From the NCBI GenBank assembly GCA_014379075.1, contig JACMMN010000216.1:1-13223 (forward strand): DNA of 13,223 bases. Reading direction: 5' to 3'. The notes under the pieces are model-generated. The model made no database searches. It was given only the letters and a program-made list of their open reading frames with translations, and was not told where the DNA came from. This document shows positions 5,492 to 12,012 of this stretch, in pieces; the first letter of the stretch is position 1; every line of letters starts with the position of its first letter. Both the position numbers and the translations under genes were made by a program. The stretch comes from Pyrinomonadaceae bacterium (GTDB taxonomy: Bacteria > Acidobacteriota > Blastocatellia > Pyrinomonadales > Pyrinomonadaceae).

Positions 5492-8092
5492 TTACCTAAC
5501 AACCCTGACGACGATCATCGTCATGTCATCGTGCTGTTTGGCTCCATCTGCGAAACGGTCGGCTTCCGCAACTATAAGTTCGATAATATCTTTGGATGAG
5601 TGCCCGGATAGTTTTTTTACTGCTTCGAGCATCGAATCTTCGCCCCATTCCTCTTCGGCCGTATTCATCGCTTCGGTAATTCCGTCGGTGGATCCTACCA
5701 GCATATCGCCCGGCTGGAGCGTGATCTCGCCCTGCTTATAGCTGACTAACATCGGCGGGAGCATTCCGACGACGGGACCGCCTTCGGTGAGCAGGATCAC
5801 TTCTGGATCGAAAACGCCGGTTGCCGAAGGAACGTCCGCGTTCCGCAATAGGAAGGGCGGATTGTGGCCGGCGTTGACGTACACAAGCTTTCGCGTCGAG
5901 GGTTCGTACTGGGCGTAGAAGAAAGTGGCGTAGCGGTTGGTGGTCGATGTTTCGTAAACCAGCTGATTGACGTTGACCATCAGCCCCGCGAGGTCGTCGC
6001 CGCTGTGGATCGCCTGCCCGCGAAGCGATGCCTGCAAACTCGCCATCATCAGCGAAGCGCCGATGCCTTTCCCCGAGACATCTCCGATCGCAATACCGAA
6101 TTTACCCGATTCCAATTCGAAAAAGTCATAATAATCGCCGCCGACGCCCGACGCCGGACGGCACGCTCCGTAATATTCAAGGCCTTCGACCTTCGGGAGT
6201 TCCTGCGGGAACAGGCGTTCCTGCACTTCGCGGGCGATCTCGATCTCGCGGTTGAGCCGCTCCTTAAGCACGGCTTCGTTTGCGATCGCTTCGGTCAGCC
6301 GCGAATTTTCTAGGGCAAGGCCCGTTTGCGATGCGACGGATTTTAGCAGGCGAAGATCGTTGGCCGAATATGGCACTTCTGAAAGCTTCGGCCCGAGGCT
6401 GATCAAACCCGAAAGCTCGTTCTTGACGCCGACCGGGAGGAGAAGCTGCGAATTAAGCTCGCGTAGTTTGTCGCGGTCCTGGGCGTCTTCCTTCTGCCAC
6501 GATTCTTCGTCGTCCTGATAGATCACGACCGGCTCGTTCTTCCGCAGCCGTTCGATCATCCGGGCGTCATTCTCGAACGATGCCAGCGGCGGCGTATCGT
6601 AGCCAAGTGCGTGGGCGGGCTGAAACGAAGTGCCGTTTTTCAGCAAAAGCGCAACCTGGGGAACGTGCAGCGATTCGCTGATACGCGTCGAAAGCGTTTC
6701 GAGCAGCGGCTTTGTTTCAACCATTGTCCGCACGTCATCGCTCAATTCGGATAAAAGCTGCTCGCTATCGTAGGCTTCGCGGAAGAATTTGCGGTCGATC
6801 CAGACGCGGATCGGCTTCGCGACAAGTTCGATCAGCGGTACGAGCGCGACGCCGCCCACAATAAATGCTATCTGAGCCGAAATATTGCTGCCGTAATTAT
6901 TGATCGACCACAGCACTCCCAAACCGATTCCCATCAACAGAAAAAATTGCAAAACGCGCACGCCGCCCTTTGCCAAAGCGTACTGCAATCCCTGACGCAC
7001 AACGATACTGACATCCATCGCCCGTTGGACAACGATCACATACGCCATCGTCAACGGAAACAGCAGTAATAGAAGCAGCGTTATTAGCCCGATCCAAAAT
7101 GGAGCTATTTCGAGAAAGCTGCCCTTTGCCCCGGAGATGATGCGATACAAAACGAGCAGGAACGACGGAGTTATAGCGACGGATGTTCCGTAAAGCATGA
7201 TCCGCAGGCGTCGCCGTGCGTCGGGATTTTTCGTAGTTCCCGATTTATGGGCCAGGGCGGCAAAGAACAGGCCGATCGCAAGCATGTTGAAAACGAACCC
7301 GACTAATCCGTATAGCTCCGTCAGCGGACCAATATATAGAAAAAGGTTCACGCCCGTGAAAGCCCTGAGAATCGAGAGCAATGTCAACAGTATTTGAAAC
7401 GAAAGCGGGACGATGAATATCCATTTCAGCCAAGGCACTTTCTCGTCGAGTGTCCAGCGTTCTGGGAAGTAAATGCCGAAGAGCAGCATCGCGAGTGCCC
7501 AGCCCGAAAAAAATAACCTCTGGTAAGCCCCGGCCAGTGTGCCTATATCCCAATACATCTCCAGGCTGAGCGAACTCAAACCAAGCAGGACAAACAACAG
7601 TATCCAGGCGAGTGGATCGGCCGGCCGAACGAACAATACCCAGAAGCCGAGCAAAATACATACCGTCGGCAAAACATATCCAAAAATAAACCCGACCACC
7701 TGCCCGCTGTAATACTGGAAATTACGTTCGATTTTAACCGGCGTGACGGTCGCGACAATTTTTTCCGTGTCACCGTTTTCCGGCTTTCGCGACATTGTCA
7801 AAACGACCGGCTGGCCGGCTCGCAGCTTTGCGAATTCTTCATCAAAAACTTCGTCCGACTCAAGCACCCGTCCGTCGATAGCCTCTATCCTGTCTCCGGC
7901 CTTGATACCTGCGGCCTCTGCATCGCGGGAAGTCGAGAGAACCCTGCCCGAATTGTAGCCGAACGGTAGCTTCGCTTCGCGCGATGCCCGTCCCTGAAGG
8001 GTGAAAATATTTGCGTAATGCGTGAATAGAGCAGACATCGCAAAAACAAATAGTAAACCCAGCGGAATGTAGAGAAAAGTGCGTTTTTTCAT
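5492..8092 (-). CDS. Membrane-anchored PP2C/SpoIIE-type phosphatase with PDZ and GAF domains
   Basis: An 866-aa sensor phosphatase; the RsbU/SpoIIE family usually dephosphorylates anti-anti-sigma proteins in partner switching. Order (from ATG 8092): N-terminal TM helix (5-25); PDZ-like domain (about 38-120, with G-I-K-A-G-D-R-I-E-A-I-D-G) likely on the outer face; a bundle of about 8-10 TM helices (130-430); a GAF-like domain (445-600, ending S-Q-T-G-L-A-L-E-N-S-R-L); a helical linker with E-I-A-R-E-V-Q-E-R-L-F-P; and the PPM phosphatase domain (636-866). Metal-site motifs are intact: G-G-D-Y-Y-D (D653), G-D-V-S-G-K-G (D671), N-A-G-H-N-P-P, G-S-T-D-G (D803) and Q-H-D-D-M-T (D855). A GTG at 8104 would add M-P-Y-S; ATG 8092 gives a typical M-K-K-R before the first helix, and neither has a clear Shine-Dalgarno site. 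It is divergent from the DUF2779 gene. No kinase or STAS partner is adjacent, so its target is unknown. Confidence 0.92.
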   Translation of the reverse strand: MKKRTFLYIPLGLLFVFAMSALFTHYANIFTLQGRASREAKLPFGYNSGRVLSTSRDAEAAGIKAGDRIEAIDGRVLESDEVFDEEFAKLRAGQPVVLTMSRKPENGDTEKIVATVTPVKIERNFQYYSGQVVGFIFGYVLPTVCILLGFWVLFVRPADPLAWILLFVLLGLSSLSLEMYWDIGTLAGAYQRLFFSGWALAMLLFGIYFPERWTLDEKVPWLKWIFIVPLSFQILLTLLSILRAFTGVNLFLYIGPLTELYGLVGFVFNMLAIGLFFAALAHKSGTTKNPDARRRLRIMLYGTSVAITPSFLLVLYRIISGAKGSFLEIAPFWIGLITLLLLLLFPLTMAYVIVVQRAMDVSIVVRQGLQYALAKGGVRVLQFFLLMGIGLGVLWSINNYGSNISAQIAFIVGGVALVPLIELVAKPIRVWIDRKFFREAYDSEQLLSELSDDVRTMVETKPLLETLSTRISESLHVPQVALLLKNGTSFQPAHALGYDTPPLASFENDARMIERLRKNEPVVIYQDDEESWQKEDAQDRDKLRELNSQLLLPVGVKNELSGLISLGPKLSEVPYSANDLRLLKSVASQTGLALENSRLTEAIANEAVLKERLNREIEIAREVQERLFPQELPKVEGLEYYGACRPASGVGGDYYDFFELESGKFGIAIGDVSGKGIGASLMMASLQASLRGQAIHSGDDLAGLMVNVNQLVYETSTTNRYATFFYAQYEPSTRKLVYVNAGHNPPFLLRNADVPSATGVFDPEVILLTEGGPVVGMLPPMLVSYKQGEITLQPGDMLVGSTDGITEAMNTAEEEWGEDSMLEAVKKLSGHSSKDIIELIVAEADRFADGAKQHDDMTMIVVRVVR

Positions 8093-8107
8093 AGAATACG
8101 GCACAGG

Positions 8108-8181
8108 CGAAAATTTAGTATGAGAAGGTGCACGGATAAAATATCATAACTTCCCATCAATGAATATATGTTAAATTTTCG
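8108..8181. repeat. Widely spaced 10-bp inverted repeat in a divergent promoter region
   Basis: CGAAAATTTA (8108-8117) and its exact reverse complement TAAATTTTCG (8172-8181) flank 54 bases in the gap between the phosphatase and DUF2779 genes. Equivalent points are 64 bases apart, about six helical turns, which would suit two operator half-sites joined by a loop. The elements are AT-rich, so chance is possible. Confidence 0.3.
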
Positions 8182-8282
8182 ATCATTCCGATTGCATGCA
8201 TTTCGCGGATTCCGCCTTTCAATTATGACGCTTAAGGTTTAGACTTGAGGCTGTTAGAAAGCACAATTGACATTTACCCACG

Positions 8283-9707
8283 ATGCTCACCAAAACCCGA
8301 TTTCTGCAATTTCTTACCTGCCCGAACGAATTCTGGCTCGCTCATCATCTACCGTTGCTTGCGGCGCGGGAAGAAACGCTTGAGTACCAGCATCTGCGGC
8401 AGCAAGGTTACGCCGTGCAGCGGCTTGTCCGCGAAATGCCGATGTTCAGAGGTATCGATCCCGCTTTGTATCAAGTCGATTTCGAGCGGGCCTTTAAAAC
8501 GGACGACCTGTACGCAAAAAGCGACGTGGTCGTCACTGATAAACGGACCGGGCAACTCTCGATCTATGAAATAAAATCCTCTTCCAAGGTCAAAGACGAA
8601 CACATCTATGATGTCGCCTTTCAAAGGGCCGTCGCGGAGCTGAACGGTTTTAATGCTGCCGGGACGTATGTGATAACAATGAACGGCGATTATGTGCGGT
8701 ACGGCGAACTTGTTCCCGACGATTTGTTTATCGTGAACGACGTGACCGATCGGGTAGCCGCAAAAGCATGGGAAACAAAGGAGCAGATCGCGAATGCGTT
8801 TAAATATCTGAAAACCATGTCGGTGCCGAACCTGCTGGAATATTGCGATGCCAATAAGCTGGATTGTTCATACATTAAACATCATTTTCCCGATCTTCCC
8901 GAATACACGGTTTTCGACATCGCATATCTTAAAAACGACAAGCGTCGCGAATTGCTGGGCGAAGGCATTGTCGCCGTAACCGATGTGCCCGAGCATTTCG
9001 CTTTGTCTCCAAAGCAGAAGATCCAGGTTGCCACCGCAAAATCCGGCCAAATTTTTATCGATACGACGGAGATCGGCAGGCGTTTTGACGATTGGGAATA
9101 TCCGCTGCATTTTCTCGATTATGAGACCTTCAGCTATGCGATCCCTCAGTTCGACGGCATAAGGCCGTTTCAGCAAATGTGTTTTCAATATTCTCTGCAC
9201 ACTATCGTCAAACCCGGCGGTGAGACTACGCACAGCCACTTTTTATCCAGGGGCGACGACGACCCGCCGCGAGCGATGGCCGCACATTTACGCGAAGCGA
9301 TGGGATGCGGTATCGGAACGGTCTTCGTCTGGTACGAACCTTTCGAAAAAGGCCGTAATTCGGAAATGGCCGCAATGTTCCCGGAATTCAAAGAGTTTTT
9401 CGAAGAGGTCAACGCGAAAACATATGATCTGATGAAGATCTTCTCCGACAATCTCTATATCCACCCGGAGTTCAAAGGCCGCACGTCGATCAAAAAAGTG
9501 CTCCCGGTTCTCTGCCCGGATCTTTCTTACAGTGAACTAGGGATCGGCGACGGAATGACCGCCTCTATTAGCTGGTTCCACATGGCAACGAAACGCTACG
9601 ACGACAGCCGCTCGCAGCAGATATTCGACGATCTCTGTGCTTATTGCCATTTAGACACTTTGGCGATGGTAGAGATTTTCACCGTTTTGCGGAAGCTCGA
9701 AAAATAA
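8283..9707 (+). CDS. DUF2779-family predicted nuclease (Cas4/RecB-like plus DEDDy exonuclease-like halves)
   Basis: The 474-aa protein has the DUF2779 layout. The N-terminal half opens L-T-K-T-R-F-L-Q-F-L-T-C13-P-N-E-F-W-L, a Cas4/RecB-like opening, and carries PD-(D/E)xK-type residues D81 (A-K-S-D-V-V) and E96-x-K98 (I-Y-E-I-K-S-S), with later cysteines C188 and C195. With C13 these could bind metal or an Fe-S cluster, but the usual fourth cysteine is not evident. The C-terminal half shows a DnaQ-type set: D279-x-E281 (F-L-D-Y-E-T-F), N377-x3-Y-D382 and Y454-x3-D458, which fit ExoI, ExoII and the DEDDy ExoIII signature. Both halves may therefore cut nucleic acid; this activity is inferred from motifs, not known to me. 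No helicase, methylase or CRISPR gene is adjacent. It is divergent from the phosphatase gene. ATG 8283 lacks a clear Shine-Dalgarno site. Confidence 0.85.
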   Translation: MLTKTRFLQFLTCPNEFWLAHHLPLLAAREETLEYQHLRQQGYAVQRLVREMPMFRGIDPALYQVDFERAFKTDDLYAKSDVVVTDKRTGQLSIYEIKSSSKVKDEHIYDVAFQRAVAELNGFNAAGTYVITMNGDYVRYGELVPDDLFIVNDVTDRVAAKAWETKEQIANAFKYLKTMSVPNLLEYCDANKLDCSYIKHHFPDLPEYTVFDIAYLKNDKRRELLGEGIVAVTDVPEHFALSPKQKIQVATAKSGQIFIDTTEIGRRFDDWEYPLHFLDYETFSYAIPQFDGIRPFQQMCFQYSLHTIVKPGGETTHSHFLSRGDDDPPRAMAAHLREAMGCGIGTVFVWYEPFEKGRNSEMAAMFPEFKEFFEEVNAKTYDLMKIFSDNLYIHPEFKGRTSIKKVLPVLCPDLSYSELGIGDGMTASISWFHMATKRYDDSRSQQIFDDLCAYCHLDTLAMVEIFTVLRKLEK

Positions 9708-9742
9708 AAAAGGCAGTGCGCAAATTAATACGTACAGCCTTT
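9703..9742 (-). terminator. Terminator of the hemerythrin operon (convergent with the DUF2779 gene)
   Basis: AAAGGC (9709-9714) pairs with GCCTTT (9737-9742), and partly matching GTGCGC/ACGTAC extend the stem. On the minus strand the stem runs into a T-rich tract (TTTTTTATTTT, 9711-9701). It is 25 bases past the stop of the 49-aa membrane protein gene and touches the stop codon of the DUF2779 gene, so one hairpin may serve both convergent transcripts. Confidence 0.55.
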
Positions 9743-9766
9743 AAATATTTGACCCAATTCCTTTCT

Positions 9767-9916
9767 TTACACCCGGCGGCCTCTAACTAGCTGAAGAACC
9801 AGCACTATAACGGCAACCACAAGCAGGATATGAATGAGGTTCCCGACTGCGGCACCCGCAACTCCAAATCCCAACGCCCATAAAACAAGAAGTATTATAA
9901 TAATTGTCCAAAGCAT
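9767..9916 (-). CDS. 49-aa lmo0937-family (DUF5670) membrane protein
   Basis: A short gene found by reading the minus strand after a perfect ribosome site (AAGGAGG, 9930-9924, eight bases before the ATG at 9916). The product opens M-L-W-T-I-I-I-I-L-L-V-L-W-A-L-G and has two hydrophobic helices (about 3-24 and 27-44) joined by a Gly/Ala turn with N26-L-I-H, then ends R-G-R-R-V. This two-helix, M-L-W...G...H-L-L...R-R pattern is that of the lmo0937/DUF5670 family. The Listeria founder is known as a SigB-dependent general stress gene; the biochemical role is unknown. It is the last gene after hemerythrin and the H1-like protein (53-base gap) and is followed by a terminator, so it is probably part of the same sigma-54 unit. 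Confidence 0.82.
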   Translation of the reverse strand: MLWTIIIILLVLWALGFGVAGAAVGNLIHILLVVAVIVLVLQLVRGRRV

Positions 9917-9969
9917 AAATTTTCCTCCTTATCGAAATTAATGTTTTCCGCATTAAGTCTAAAAAAGTC

Positions 9970-10341
9970 TTAGCTTTTAGTCTTTTTGGCAGTAACCGAT
10001 ATCTTACTGCTGCTCTTGGCCGGCGATGGTTTCGGTGCAGCTTTTTTCGGCGACGAAGCTTTCGCGGCCGGCTTCTTAGGCGCCGTTGCGCTTTTCGAAG
10101 CGCTTTTCTTATTCGCCGGTGATTTCGGAACCCTGACCTTTCCCTTGGGTTTCGACGCCGGCATAGCATCTACGACTATTTCACCCGCGGCCCCGGCTGC
10201 ACCAACGGCGGCTCCCGCTGCGGCACCCGATAAGATCTCCCCGACTACTTCCTTCGTTTTGTCGTAGATCGTACCAAGCGTGCTTTTGCCGCCCGATCTT
10301 TTGGGGGCGGATTTTTTTTGACTGGCCTTTTTTGTCGGCAT
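9970..10341 (-). CDS. Histone H1-like Lys/Ala/Pro-rich basic protein with an Ala/Gly core
   Basis: A 123-aa low-complexity basic protein. Residues 1-20 are a K/S/P-rich tail; residues 22-60 form a core (T-L-G-T-I-Y-D-K-T-K-E-V-V-G-E-I-L) that runs into an Ala/Gly stretch G-A-A-A-G-A-A-V-G-A-A-G-A-A-G (39-53), like a glycine-zipper helix. Residues 62-123 are a K/A/P/S tail with P-K-K, A-K and S-P-K repeats resembling the C-terminal domain of histone H1. Such bacterial proteins are taken to bind and condense DNA; the Ala/Gly helix might instead drive self-association or membrane contact. AAGGAG lies nine bases before ATG 10341. The gene sits 29 bases after hemerythrin and 53 before the 49-aa gene, same strand. 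The DNA-binding role is inference from composition. Confidence 0.75.
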   Translation of the reverse strand: MPTKKASQKKSAPKRSGGKSTLGTIYDKTKEVVGEILSGAAAGAAVGAAGAAGEIVVDAMPASKPKGKVRVPKSPANKKSASKSATAPKKPAAKASSPKKAAPKPSPAKSSSKISVTAKKTKS

Positions 10342-10370
10342 TATTTTTTCTCCTTGATTTAATGAGCAGA

Positions 10371-10832
10371 CTATTTGCCTGAAGCGGCCGCATGCGACTT
10401 TTTGAAGTTCTTCTTTTCTTCTTCCATTTTGGCCCCTAGTTCTTTCAGCACGCTCGCTTCGAACTGTTCCTTGACCATTGGAAACATCTGGCCTTCTTCT
10501 TCCATAACGTGATGTTCCGTATCTTCCATTAAAACTTTCAGCTTCGGCTCGAACTTTTCGCTGCTCTCCGCCAAAGCGGCTAGTTGTTTTAGAAACATTT
10601 TGATCTGGCGATGCTCCTCGATGCCTTCGAGCACGATATCTACAAGTTCCTTGTTCCCTTCAGCTTCGAGCTTTGGATAAAAGATCACTTCTTCAATATG
10701 TGCGTGAACATCCAGCTCCGCTTTTATCTTTTGGAATATTGCAGGATGCTCGCTTTCATCCGTTGCCTTTACCTTTTGAAATAATTTGTCCACGACATCG
10801 TGATCGGCTTTCAACAATTCGATTGCGTCCAT
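10371..10832 (-). CDS. Hemerythrin HHE-domain protein
   Basis: A 153-aa cytoplasmic four-helix-bundle protein expected to hold a non-haem di-iron site that binds O2 or NO, or senses oxidative or nitrosative stress. Ligand-type residues fall in the usual order: H11 (K-A-D-H), H45 with E48 (H-A-H-I-E-E), H74 (E-E-H), and H107/H108 with E111/E112 (E-H-H-V-M-E-E-E). The start M-D-A-I-E-L-L-K-A-D-H is typical of HHE proteins. After residue 130 a charged K/E helix and H-A-A-A-S-G-K tail follow. GGAGGAGAG precedes ATG 10832. It is the first gene of an apparent operon with the H1-like and lmo0937-type genes, and a near-perfect sigma-54 promoter stands 46 bases upstream. It is divergent from the MEDS gene. 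The exact ligand is unknown. Confidence 0.93.
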   Translation of the reverse strand: MDAIELLKADHDVVDKLFQKVKATDESEHPAIFQKIKAELDVHAHIEEVIFYPKLEAEGNKELVDIVLEGIEEHRQIKMFLKQLAALAESSEKFEPKLKVLMEDTEHHVMEEEGQMFPMVKEQFEASVLKELGAKMEEEKKNFKKSHAAASGK

Positions 10833-10877
10833 TTTACTCTCCTCCGCGTACCTTCTAAATCTATCGGGTTTTCGAGG

Positions 10878-10892
10878 GCAAAAGCTGTGCCA
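10878..10892 (-). promoter_or_regulatory. Sigma-54 (RpoN) -24/-12 promoter of the hemerythrin operon
   Basis: The minus strand reads TGGCACAGCTTTTGC from 10892 to 10878, matching TGGCAC-R-N4-TTGC with GG and GC ten bases apart; only the final W is replaced by C. Transcription should start near 10866, giving a leader of about 34 bases to ATG 10832 that contains the GGAGGAG ribosome site. It implies control by an enhancer-binding ATPase not encoded in the window. Confidence 0.75.
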
Positions 10893-10965
10893 CTTCTAAA
10901 CATCCGACAAAGACTGCCTTTTTGAAAAAAGAAGAAACTGACTGTATCAATTTAGGACAGCCCAA

Positions 10966-10986
10966 ATCCGACTTCACGGTTCGGAT
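10966..10986. repeat. Inverted repeat ATCCGA-N9-TCGGAT, possible activator site
   Basis: A 6-bp perfect dyad with a 9-base spacer lies about 100-120 bases upstream of the predicted hemerythrin operon start, where an enhancer-binding protein would bind. A further ATCCGA half-site is at 10902-10907. It also lies 50-70 bases before the MEDS gene, so it could serve either direction. The dyad is short and could be chance. Confidence 0.3.
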
Positions 10987-11035
10987 ACCTGAAACCAGTG
11001 TGATAAAATGGATGTTTCGGCAGGGATATAGATTT

Positions 11036-11614
11036 ATGTTAGATATAAATGTACTTGAGGACACGGCGTCCGAGATCTTTTGGGGAGAATTATCTCCGTC
11101 CGAACACCTTCTTCAAATTTACGAGGACGACGAGATCTTCCTGGATACGCTTGAAGGATTTGTGGCCGGCGGGTTAAAGGCCGGTGATGGTGTCGTAGTG
11201 CTCGCTACTGAATCGCATATCACGGGCCTCGACATGCGCCTTTCATCCCAGGGTATTGATATTAACGCAGCACGTCTCAACGGTGATTATATTGTTGTCG
11301 ATGCGGAAGAAGCCCTTTCGGTATTTATTGCTGACGGTTGGCCGAACGACGATCAATTCCATGAGCTTGTTGCAGATCTTTTAAGGCGTGCGCGCAGTGA
11401 TGAACGGCGGGTAAGGGCTTTCGGCGAACTGGTGGCAGTTCTTTGGGGCCGTGGCCACATTGCTGCAACTGTCCGTCTGGAATACTTGTGGCATAACCTC
11501 TGCCGGGAGCGAGGTTTCTCGCTGTTTTGCGCTTATCCGAAGATCGGCTTCACCGACTTTGCCCTTAAGTCAATGCAGGAGATCTGCGATGTCCACTCCC
11601 GCGTTATTCATTGA
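11036..11614 (+). CDS. Stand-alone MEDS-domain sensory protein
   Basis: MEDS (methanogen/methylotroph, DcmR sensory) domains are found alone or fused to histidine kinases and regulators, and are thought to sense small molecules. The 192-aa product matches throughout: E-H-L-L-Q-I-Y-E-D-D-E-I-F-L (23-36), F-V-A-G-G-L-K-A-G-D-G-V-V-V-L-A-T-E-S-H (42-61), D-Y-I-V-V-D-A-E-E-A-L (84-94), R-A-F-G-E-L-V-A-V-L-W (127-137) and F-S-L-F-C-A-Y-P (161-168). No kinase or DNA-binding part follows. A TTG at 10922 and an ATG at 11012 are also in frame, but they lack ribosome sites and add residues outside the domain; ATG 11036 has AGGGA about ten bases upstream. It is divergent from the sigma-54-driven hemerythrin operon, which makes it a candidate sensor for that locus, by position only. 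A strong terminator follows. Confidence 0.87.
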   Translation: MLDINVLEDTASEIFWGELSPSEHLLQIYEDDEIFLDTLEGFVAGGLKAGDGVVVLATESHITGLDMRLSSQGIDINAARLNGDYIVVDAEEALSVFIADGWPNDDQFHELVADLLRRARSDERRVRAFGELVAVLWGRGHIAATVRLEYLWHNLCRERGFSLFCAYPKIGFTDFALKSMQEICDVHSRVIH

Positions 11615-11645
11615 TCGGAGCGGATATCTTCTAGTGATTTGCCTC

Positions 11646-11686
11646 AAAAGCCTGAACCGCAAATGATTTTTGCATTTCAGGCTTTT
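11646..11686 (+). terminator. Strong Rho-independent terminator after the MEDS gene
   Basis: AAAAGCCTGAA (11646-11656) pairs perfectly with TTCAGGCTTTT (11676-11686); an inner GCAAA/TTTGC extends the stem. The plus strand ends in TTTTATT, and the minus strand also ends in TTTTGA, so it could work both ways. It lies 32 bases after the MEDS stop. Confidence 0.8.
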
Positions 11687-11850
11687 ATTGTGCGTCAGCG
11701 CACATACAAGGCTTATCTAATAAAGTATTTTATAAATCATTACGAATGTGGCGGCGGGAGAGCGACTCGGAGATTGACCGGGGAGGCTGACGTATATGGG
11801 AAGCTGCACGGCTGATCGCATAATAAATGTCCCGTCTCCTGCGCCGTTAG

Positions 11851-11884
11851 AATGAAGGATGGATGTAAGGCTCCATCCTTCATT
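11851..11884. repeat. Perfect 13-bp hairpin in a 398-bp gap
   Basis: AATGAAGGATGGA (11851-11863) and TCCATCCTTCATT (11872-11884) form a perfect stem with an 8-base loop TGTAAGGC. Neither strand has a T tract directly after it, so it is not a typical terminator. The whole gap 11615-12012 holds this hairpin and the MEDS terminator but no gene that I can support: the only longer open frame (11717-11938, minus) starts with TTG and has no family features. Confidence 0.55.
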
Positions 11885-12012
11885 GAACAATCGTGTAGAC
11901 AAGTCTGATCGCAAACCATTATCGGCTTCTCCCGCCAATCTTTGAGTTTTTTACCGCCAATTCAAGTCCCATCGAAAAAGGGTTTACTAATTTATACTTT
12001 CTTGATCGAATT

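Noticed and set aside
7245..7661. 138-codon minus-strand open frame inside the phosphatase gene
   Set aside because: It lies wholly within the membrane part of the phosphatase in another frame, so it is a shadow of that coding region.
8283..9707. DUF2779 gene as part of a CRISPR-Cas system (Cas4-like half)
   Set aside because: No repeat array and no other cas gene occur in the window; the Cas4 likeness is limited to the nuclease fold.
10922..11035. Longer MEDS protein from TTG 10922
   Set aside because: The extra 38 residues match no part of the domain, the TTG has no ribosome site, and ATG 11036 has AGGGA upstream.
11717..11938. 73-codon minus-strand open frame in the gap
   Set aside because: It starts with TTG, lacks a good ribosome site, contains the perfect hairpin within the frame, and shows no recognisable protein character. 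A decayed gene cannot be excluded.
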